Assembly (NCBI GenBank): GCA_019312705.1
Contig: JAFDCW010000226.1
Span: forward strand, 1 to 7,034
Direction: 5' to 3'
DNA length: 7,034 bases
Source: Deltaproteobacteria bacterium
Lineage (GTDB): Bacteria; Myxococcota; Polyangia; Polyangiales; B10-G4
Shown here: positions 1 through 4,542 of the stretch, in pieces
Layout: every line of letters begins with the position of its first letter
Numbering within the stretch: the stretch's first letter is position 1
Notes under the pieces: model-generated
Database searches by the model: none
Seen by the model: only the letters and a program-made list of their open reading frames with translations
Told to the model about the DNA's origin: nothing
Translations under genes and position numbers: made by a program

Positions 1-76
1 CGACTATCGTGACTTCGTCGGCCTCGACTCAGTCCTGGCCCTCGACGTCTCCCTCGCCCTGGCGGTGGAGCTGTGA
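1..76 (+). CDS. 3' end of an upstream gene (partial), possible outer-membrane barrel end
   Basis: Reading from base 2 gives 24 codons that end in TGA at 74-76. The residues are DYRDFVGLDSVLALDVSLALAVEL. The last dozen alternate hydrophobic and polar residues (VLALDVSLALAVEL), which would suit a closing beta strand of an outer-membrane protein, but so short a piece does not identify a family. The TGA overlaps the GTG start of the next gene (GTGA, 73-76), a typical sign of translational coupling, so this gene and the next are probably one operon. The rest of the gene lies left of the window. Confidence 0.6.
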   Translation, partial: DYRDFVGLDSVLALDVSLALAVEL

Positions 77-1500
77 CCCGGTCTGAACTCTCTCGACCAC
101 GACGCCTCGCCGCGCGCCTCGGCGTCTTCCTCACCTTCTTCGTCTTTTTCGCCTTCCTCGCGCCGAGCGCATTCGTGAACTCGGCTGCCGCCCAGGGGGA
201 ACTTCCCCCGCCGCTCTTCGAGGGTGAAGACGAGCTGCCGCCGCCGGAGTTTGCAGACGACGGCGAGCTTCCCCCGCCGGAATTCGGCGACGAAAGCGAG
301 AGCGCCGCCTCCGAAGAAGGGGAGCCGCCGGGCACGGTCTCGGAAGACCCGGCCGACTGGCAGATCCCGAAGATCATGGTCGTCGCCCACCCGCGCACCC
401 CTCGCACTCTTCGGCGGGAACTCAACGAGCTTGCGGCGACGATTGGTCAGCTCGAAGACGAGGCGGCGTACGTTCGTGAAGCGCGGTCCCGGGGCTTCCC
501 GCCGACGAGCGCCGAGGCTCTCGAGGTGCTGCTCCCCGAGATGGATGTCGCCCTGGTTCTCGTCGTTCAGGTCATCCGCGAGGGAGACTCCCGCTTCCTC
601 AGCGTCGAGTATCGGGATGGGCGCATCGGCTTCGCGCTCCTCGAGGAGGTCCACGGCCTCGCCGGAAACAGCCTCCGAGACGAAGCCCGGGAGCGCATGC
701 GCGCCGAGGCCCGCCTCGCCCTCGCGGCCATCACCCGTCCGCCCGGGGCGCCGCCCCCGGCGAACCTTCCGGTGCCGGAGGTCATCGCCGCCGGACCGCC
801 GCCGGAGCCTGGGGCCGCCGTGCATGTTTTCATCGGCGCGGGGTTCGGGTTTGGCATGCGCCGCTTCGAGATGCCTACCTCTCTTGGCATCGTTCGCTTG
901 TCGACGGATCCCTTCCCCGCCATCTCCCTCGGCCTCGGCCTCGATTACGAGCCCGAAGCCCGGGGGCGCCTGTCGGTCCGCGGCGAACTGTCCTACCTCA
1001 CCTCGGTGGGTCTCGAGGTGACCGACAACCGCACCGACGGCAGCTCCCTCACCACCCCCGCGCGCAGCCAGCGCTTTGATGTGCGCCTCGGAGCGCTCTA
1101 CCGCATCGCCTCCGGCCCCACCGGCGTGGCCCTCGGCGGCGCTCTCGGTTTCGGGCTCCGGGCCTTCGACGCGGAGGCCGCCGTCACCTTGCCCGACTAT
1201 TCGCTGAGCGGCTTCTCTCTGCGCTTGTCCCTCGTATTGCCGCTCCTCGAGGGGCGGCTGCAGATCCGCGTCGACCCGGAGGTCGAGTGGATCGCTTTCG
1301 TCGACGATGGCCTCACCCAGGCCGGTATCGGCAGCAGCGCCGTGTCGGTCGGCGCTGAAGCACGTCTGCTCTTCCAGATAGCCGGGCCCTTCCACGCCGA
1401 GGTGCTCTACCGCGAGAGCCACGTCTTCCTCGACTCATCGGCGGGCGACGCCGGGGACGTCGAGCGCTACGGGACCCTCGGCATCGTCTACCGGCCGTGA
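73..1500 (+). CDS. Secreted protein with ELPPP repeats and a C-terminal beta-barrel-like domain
   Basis: This is a 475-residue protein starting at a GTG that overlaps the upstream stop codon. Residues 1-40 form a signal peptide with a basic start (RPRRLAARLG), a phenylalanine-rich core and a likely cleavage after NSAAA. Residues 43-75 are three tandem 11-residue units beginning ELPPP, followed by an acidic Ser/Glu stretch to about 90. Residues about 98-225 look like a compact alpha/beta domain with a hydrophobic strand (VALVLVVQV) and a basic helix (RERMRAEARLALAAI). After a Pro/Ala linker, residues about 245-475 alternate hydrophobic and polar residues in many short strands with Gly-rich turns, ending YGTLGIVYRP, as expected for an outer-membrane barrel. 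The last residue is not the usual Phe. I infer a periplasmic domain tethered to an outer-membrane barrel; I do not recognise the family. Its 3' end overlaps the convergent gene by 13 bases. Confidence 0.85.
   Translation: MTRSELSRPRRLAARLGVFLTFFVFFAFLAPSAFVNSAAAQGELPPPLFEGEDELPPPEFADDGELPPPEFGDESESAASEEGEPPGTVSEDPADWQIPKIMVVAHPRTPRTLRRELNELAATIGQLEDEAAYVREARSRGFPPTSAEALEVLLPEMDVALVLVVQVIREGDSRFLSVEYRDGRIGFALLEEVHGLAGNSLRDEARERMRAEARLALAAITRPPGAPPPANLPVPEVIAAGPPPEPGAAVHVFIGAGFGFGMRRFEMPTSLGIVRLSTDPFPAISLGLGLDYEPEARGRLSVRGELSYLTSVGLEVTDNRTDGSSLTTPARSQRFDVRLGALYRIASGPTGVALGGALGFGLRAFDAEAAVTLPDYSLSGFSLRLSLVLPLLEGRLQIRVDPEVEWIAFVDDGLTQAGIGSSAVSVGAEARLLFQIAGPFHAEVLYRESHVFLDSSAGDAGDVERYGTLGIVYRP
199..297 (+). 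repeat. Three tandem 33-base units encoding ELPPP-type 11-residue repeats
   Basis: The units lie at 199-231, 232-264 and 265-297 and encode ELPPPLFEGED, ELPPPEFADDG and ELPPPEFGDES. They sit directly after the predicted signal-peptide cleavage site. The protein repeat is tighter than the DNA repeat (synonymous differences such as ctt/ctg and ccc/ccg), so the units are not a very recent slippage product. The role is probably an extended acidic, proline-rich spacer. Confidence 0.85.
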
Positions 1501-2294
1501 CGCCGAAACCGACTGCGGCCCCGGCCCCAGCCCCGGCCAACGCAGGCAACCATCCACAGACCCAGGATGGGTAGCGGCGTTGCATCGCGGGGCCCCGCGG
1601 CTCCACAACCGCCATCGAGGACGATCTCCGTTGGGGGCGCCCCTTCGACGGGCACGGAGACGCTGAAGTGCCCTACGCTGTCGCCGTCGGTCGTGCCGCT
1701 GCTGTTTCCACGAACCGACACGCCGTAGACGAAAGCCGGCCCGCTGCCCGGTGAAGGGGCCGTCCAGCGTGCGCGGGTTACTCGCGCCCCGCACGCGGTG
1801 GTGCTGGCGATGGCCCTCTCGACCCCGACTCCGTAGATCGCCGTGGCCCCCTCCGTAGCGACACCTCCCGAGGTGCAGCGGTCCGCGTCTTCGAGCTCGT
1901 CTTCGGTGAGGGCTTCGAGGGTGCCGAGGGAAACACCGGCTCCGTCGGTGACCTCGAGGGACCCGCCGACGGCCCCGGCCCCGGTGCCGAGGTCCATCGT
2001 CAGCAGATAGGGCTCCCTCGGGCGATAGCCGAGCTCGGGCAAGCCCGTGAGCGGCAGGGGGACGTCGTCGTCGCCGTGGCAAACGCCGCAGGTATGTCCG
2101 TCGGTTGGCGATCCGGTGAAGTGACGTCCCGCTCCGCCTCCGTGGGCCCCGGCCGGCTCCGCGGCGATGATCCCTTCGTCGAAGCGACTGGGCTCCCGGT
2201 ACGCGCGCGCGGACGAAGGAGCCGCGAGAACCGCCGCCGCACCGAGCAAGGCGGCGAGCGAGGGGGATAGGAGCAGCAGGTGTCCAGCCTTCAT
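1488..2294 (-). CDS. Secreted CxxCH protein, MXAN_6652-like, with a MYXO-CTERM-like tail
   Basis: This is a 268-residue protein. The ATG at 2294 overlaps the TGA of the preceding minus-strand gene (ATGA) and has no clear Shine-Dalgarno sequence, so translation is probably coupled. Residues 1-31 are a signal peptide (basic start, leucine-rich core, cleavage near SARA). A single heme-type motif, C69-GV-C72-H73, follows within GHTCGVCHG, and then comes a long beta-rich region of reelin-like style (YLLTMDL, GGSLEVTDGAG, FVYGVSV). The C-terminus has Cys230 in GGCG, a hydrophobic stretch (PLPILGLWMVACVG) and an arginine-rich end (RSRFRRHGR), which is the layout of the MYXO-CTERM sorting signal. The layout recalls the myxobacterial MXAN_6652 family of MYXO-CTERM-anchored proteins; that match is from memory. 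The same frame stays open upstream to 2774, but that part antiparallels the lipoprotein gene's better frame and is not counted. Confidence 0.82.
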   Translation of the reverse strand: MKAGHLLLLSPSLAALLGAAAVLAAPSSARAYREPSRFDEGIIAAEPAGAHGGGAGRHFTGSPTDGHTCGVCHGDDDVPLPLTGLPELGYRPREPYLLTMDLGTGAGAVGGSLEVTDGAGVSLGTLEALTEDELEDADRCTSGGVATEGATAIYGVGVERAIASTTACGARVTRARWTAPSPGSGPAFVYGVSVRGNSSGTTDGDSVGHFSVSVPVEGAPPTEIVLDGGCGAAGPRDATPLPILGLWMVACVGRGWGRGRSRFRRHGR

Positions 2295-2800
2295 TCGCAC
2301 GGCGCGCTGCGTCCCCGTGCCCAGCGTTCGATCACGACGTAGCCGGGAGCTTCCTGGTCGGCGTACACATCGCGCCCCGCCCAGTCCCGGCCCATGTGCC
2401 CCGCGCCTCCCGATTCGACTTCGAGGGGTTTCCGGAGGAGCAGAGACTCTTCCGGGGTTCGCGCGCCGGCGAGCATCGACCGCGTACGCTCGAGAGACTG
2501 GTCGAGCTCGTCCTGGGTCGCCGCTGCGGTCAGAGAGACGTCCGGGGAGAGGCGTGTGCGCCCCGGCGCGAAGACCTGAAACGCGCGCTGATTGGTGCCG
2601 TGGCATGCCGGAAAGCCGCAGTCCCGAGCGAGCACGGGATAGACGTGGCAGGCGAAGGTGTCGGCGTCGACGGTGGGAGGGGCCGACTCGTCCACGCTGG
2701 CAGTACACGACCAAGACCCGACGGCCCCCACGAGGGCTAGGGTCGCAACGGCGACGATGCTCGCCGGCGCACATGCCTTGACTCCTCTCTGCTGCAGCAC
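2291..2800 (-). CDS. Small lipoprotein with a CX4CH heme-type motif
   Basis: The call gives 169 residues from a GTG at 2800. The N-terminus has basic residues (QQRGVK), a hydrophobic core (SIVAVATLALVGAVG) and a candidate lipobox ending in Cys32 (GSWSC); the Trp at -2 is unusual. The mature part contains VYPVLARDC61-GFPA-C66-H67, a CX4CH motif like that used for some hemes in Desulfovibrio cytochrome c3, followed by FAPGRTRL and a helix (ELDQSLERTRSML). It then has a SLLLRKPLEVESGGAGH segment and ends IERWARG. The PVL...C..CH...W layout is that of cytochrome-like modules of the planctomycete PSCyt1 type. It is probably a lipid-anchored periplasmic or outer-membrane redox or binding protein that works with the next gene, to which it is coupled by the ATGA overlap. 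The start is uncertain, because the best ribosome-binding site nearby belongs to another frame. Confidence 0.75.
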   Translation of the reverse strand: MLQQRGVKACAPASIVAVATLALVGAVGSWSCTASVDESAPPTVDADTFACHVYPVLARDCGFPACHGTNQRAFQVFAPGRTRLSPDVSLTAAATQDELDQSLERTRSMLAGARTPEESLLLRKPLEVESGGAGHMGRDWAGRDVYADQEAPGYVVIERWARGRSAPCE

Positions 2801-2950
2801 TGGCTCATAGAACGATGTGAACCGGACCGATGCAAGGGGCAGCAAGCGCCAGTTGGCCCGGCAAGCTGCACGAAGCTCGAGAGTCCCCGCTGGGTCAACG
2901 CGGCTGTTGTGAGTTATGGTTCCCGCGTGCGTGCGGCGATCCGGATACTC
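2801..2950. promoter_or_regulatory. Divergent intergenic region, probable two-way promoter
   Basis: These 150 bases separate two genes read in opposite directions, so promoters for both should lie here. On the minus strand TTGCAT (2835-2830) and TTCTAT (2812-2807) have 17-base spacing, but each matches the sigma-70 consensus at only 3 of 6 positions. On the plus strand TATGGT (2915-2920) is a possible -10 without a convincing -35. The assignment rests mainly on gene layout. Confidence 0.4.
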
Positions 2951-3169
2951 ATGCGGCGCTCGATGGGCCTGACCCTGGGCATCGTTCTCGTCATCGCGGC
3001 GACCGGCTGCGTCACCGTGTCCCCCTGGGAACGTGAGGTCCTCGCCCGTCCGGACATGAGCCTCGAGGGCAATCGCACGGTGGGCACGGCGGATGCCCAC
3101 TCGGCGGATACCCGCGAGGGTTCCGCCGGCGGATTTGGGGCGGGCGGCGGCGGCTGCGGTTGCAATTGA
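2951..3169 (+). CDS. DUF4266-type small lipoprotein with a C-terminal GGGCGCN tail
   Basis: This is a 72-residue protein from the ATG at 2951. The chosen start gives a classic lipoprotein signal: MRRSMG, core LTLGIVLVI, lipobox AATGC with Cys19. In-frame starts further upstream (GTG at 2909 or 2927) would add a charged 8-14 residue extension. The mature chain begins VTVSPWEREVLARPDM, then has a polar middle (HSADTREGS) and a glycine-rich end, GGFGAGGGGCGCN. The PWER.xLARPDM start, REG.. middle and GGGCGCN finish are the hallmarks I associate with the DUF4266 family, a short lipoprotein family of unknown function. Members are often near DUF3570, thioredoxin-like and ApbE-type (FMN transferase) genes; none of these is in this window. 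The twin-cysteine end suggests metal binding or redox chemistry, which is an inference only. Confidence 0.8.
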   Translation: MRRSMGLTLGIVLVIAATGCVTVSPWEREVLARPDMSLEGNRTVGTADAHSADTREGSAGGFGAGGGGCGCN

Positions 3170-3179
3170 GGTTCCTCAA
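3166..3179 (+). other. Small inverted repeat over the DUF4266 gene stop codon
   Basis: TTGAGG-TT-CCTCAA is a perfect palindrome whose left arm contains the TGA stop (3167-3169). As RNA it can form a 5-base-pair hairpin with a 4-base loop. No run of T follows, so it is not a standard intrinsic terminator. It may protect the 3' end or be chance. Confidence 0.3.
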
Positions 3180-3207
3180 CCGCCCGCGCCGACAGCCCGG
3201 TACACTC

Positions 3208-3250
3208 CACCCGGGGCGGGTGTAGGCGCGATTCCGGCCCCCAAAGGGGG
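3208..3250. other. Two adjacent GC hairpins in the gap before the heme operon
   Basis: CACCCG-GGG-CGGGTG (3208-3222) is a 6-base-pair stem with a 3-base loop, loosely extended by TACAC (3201-3205) against GTGTA (3220-3224) as an alternative pairing. CCCCC-AAA-GGGGG (3238-3250) is a 5-base-pair stem. Neither is followed by a T run. They may end or slow transcription from the DUF4266 gene in a Rho-dependent way. Apart from the sigma-54-like match near 3347, I see nothing else in the 207 bases from 3170 to 3376. Confidence 0.3.
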
Positions 3251-3346
3251 TCTCGAGTCTCCAGTCACCGGAGCCTAGCCACCCCGCGATCGCCTAAGCC
3301 TGGGGACTCTTGTCCGCGGAAGTGCGCTTTTAAGGGCCCGATTGTC

Positions 3347-3363
3347 TCGGCACGGTGGCTGCA
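3347..3363 (+). promoter_or_regulatory. Candidate sigma-54 (-24/-12) promoter before the heme operon
   Basis: The bases read cGGCACG-gtgg-cTGCA, against TGGCACG-N4-TTGCW: GG at 3349-3350 and GC at 3361-3362 are 10 bases apart as required, and 10 of 12 fixed positions agree. Myxobacteria use many sigma-54 activators. Against it, the predicted start of transcription (about 3374) falls only about 3 bases before the ATG at 3377, upstream of which the AAGGG ribosome-binding candidate (3363-3367) would not be transcribed. It would therefore require a nearly leaderless message. Confidence 0.25.
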
Positions 3364-3376
3364 AGGGTAGCCGCCT

Positions 3377-4540
3377 ATGCACCTCTGCCCCCCGGCCATC
3401 CTGGCCCTGACCGCTCTGCTCCCCGCTCTCTGGGCCTGCAATGCGGGCACCATTTCCATGGAGCGGCTTCCCTACGAAGAAGACGACGCAGGCTTCCCGA
3501 TGGCCACGGAGGATGCGGGGCTCCCGGAGGCGCTGACGGCCCGCGAACTCTTCGACACGGAGATCGCGCCCATCCTCGGGACCCGCTGCGCCGCCTGCCA
3601 CGAGTCTGGTGACGTCGCGTTCATGGCCGGCGGGGACGTCTACGGCGCCGTCGTCGGCTGGCCGGCCCTCGTCATTCGTCACGACCCCTCGTCGAGCCGG
3701 ATTGTGACCAAGCGCGTTCACGCCGGGCCCGAATGGACGGCCATCGAGGACACGACCGTCCGGGCGTGGTTGGAGTTGGAGGAGGAGGAGAACGCGGGCG
3801 AGGAGGAGGCCATCCTCGAGACGCCCAAGCAGCCCCTTTCCCTCGGCCTCAATACGTTCCCCCTCGATGCGATGGGCATCACCGGCGGTCGCATCACCTT
3901 CACCGCCGAGACCAACGCGGTGGGCATGCTCCTGAGCCGCATTCGCATCACCGCCGGTGAGGTCGGGGCCCACCTGGTGCACCCCGTGGTCATGGTTTGG
4001 GACGGAGATACCCCGACGCCCGACGCTTCGGACAGATTCTCCGGCGACGACCTCTCCCTCCTCGCCTACGATGAGCAGCTCCTCGGCACGGGCAACTTCA
4101 CCCTCATCGACTTTCCGACGGACGGGCGCCTCAGCTTCCACTTCACCGCGGCGGGGCCCCTCGATGGCGCTGGCGGTGGCGGCGGCACGGGGGGCACGGG
4201 GACCGGCACCCTCGCGGGCGGTTGCACGAGCGTTGCGGGATTCACCGCGGCGGTCACACCCATCCTCCGCAGCAGCTGCACGAGCTGTCACGGCGGCGGA
4301 AACCCCAGCGCCCAGGCCGCCGTCGACATGGCCGACGTGCTGCTCGATGCGACCATGGCCCAGCAGCTCGGCTGCAACGAGATCCTGACGCGCATCGACC
4401 TCATGGATCCGCCGAACAGCGCTCTGATTCGGGCACCGGCGCCAGCGTCGACCCATCCTTTCTCCTTCTCCGTTGGCGGCGCCACGGAGTTCGCGGGCGC
4501 GGTCCTCGACTGGGTCGCTACCGAGGGGGGGGGAGCCTGA
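3377..4540 (+). CDS. Lipoprotein with two c-type heme modules around a beta domain
   Basis: This is a 387-residue protein. The ATG at 3377 is the first possible start, because an in-frame TAG lies at 3368-3370; AAGGG at 3363-3367 is a possible ribosome-binding site 9 bases away. The signal peptide ends in a lipobox (ALWAC, Cys21) but has no basic residue at its N-terminus, which is unusual. Module 1 (about 57-135) carries C71-AA-C74-H75 after the lead-in IAPILGTR and ends VRAWLELEEEE. Residues about 155-262 are a beta-rich domain without cysteines (GGRITFTAETN, HLVHPVVMVWDGD, DGRLSFHFT). A Gly/Thr linker (263-282) leads to module 2 with C301-TS-C304-H305 after VTPILRSS, ending AVLDWVAT. The two modules share the layout PIL-(3)-CxxCH...W and look like a duplication. 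It is probably a lipid-anchored diheme electron-transfer protein and the first gene of a four-gene operon; its stop overlaps the next start by one base. Confidence 0.88.
   Translation: MHLCPPAILALTALLPALWACNAGTISMERLPYEEDDAGFPMATEDAGLPEALTARELFDTEIAPILGTRCAACHESGDVAFMAGGDVYGAVVGWPALVIRHDPSSSRIVTKRVHAGPEWTAIEDTTVRAWLELEEEENAGEEEAILETPKQPLSLGLNTFPLDAMGITGGRITFTAETNAVGMLLSRIRITAGEVGAHLVHPVVMVWDGDTPTPDASDRFSGDDLSLLAYDEQLLGTGNFTLIDFPTDGRLSFHFTAAGPLDGAGGGGGTGGTGTGTLAGGCTSVAGFTAAVTPILRSSCTSCHGGGNPSAQAAVDMADVLLDATMAQQLGCNEILTRIDLMDPPNSALIRAPAPASTHPFSFSVGGATEFAGAVLDWVATEGGGA
4525..4533 (+). repeat. G9 homopolymer at the junction of two heme genes
   Basis: Nine consecutive G bases lie in the last codons of the diheme gene (gag ggg ggg gga gcc tga). 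The end of the tract plus AG gives GGGGAG, a Shine-Dalgarno-like match just before the ATG at 4540. One extra G would abolish the TGA at 4538-4540 and put the first gene in frame with the second. Confidence 0.9.
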
Positions 4541-4542
4541 TG
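4538..4542 (+). promoter_or_regulatory. TGATG stop/start overlap with purine-rich ribosome-binding site
   Basis: The TGA (4538-4540) of the diheme gene shares its A with the ATG (4540-4542) of the next gene. GGGGAG (4530-4535) lies 4 bases upstream. This arrangement fixes the downstream start and favours coupled or reinitiated translation, giving matched amounts of the two lipoproteins. Confidence 0.8.

Noticed and set aside
4..1422. Long open frame on the minus strand (472 codons) opposite the barrel gene
   Set aside because: It is rich in Arg, Gly, Glu and Ala without recognisable domains or export signal and mirrors codon phase of the real gene. High GC content makes such frames common.
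2295..2774. N-terminal extension of the MXAN_6652-like gene to the ATG at 2774
   Set aside because: The added 160 residues are arginine-rich shadow sequence of the lipoprotein gene. The signal peptide begins at the ATG at 2294.
2167..2781. Plus-strand open frame of 204 codons opposite the heme-motif pair
   Set aside because: Arginine-rich shadow with no export signal or motif. The minus strand carries both heme motifs.
2801..3100. Upstream extension of the small lipoprotein gene to 3100 on the minus strand
   Set aside because: It would cover the DUF4266-type gene on the opposite strand and the divergent promoter region, and its residues show no domain.
3238..3250. CCCCC-AAA-GGGGG as an intrinsic terminator
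   Set aside because: The stem is short and followed by tctcgag rather than a T run, so it was kept only as an inverted repeat.
4222..4539. N-terminal extension of the DUF1588/DUF1585-type gene to 4222
   Set aside because: It overlaps the second heme module of the diheme gene in another frame and would bury the lipoprotein signal. It matters only if the G9 tract slips.
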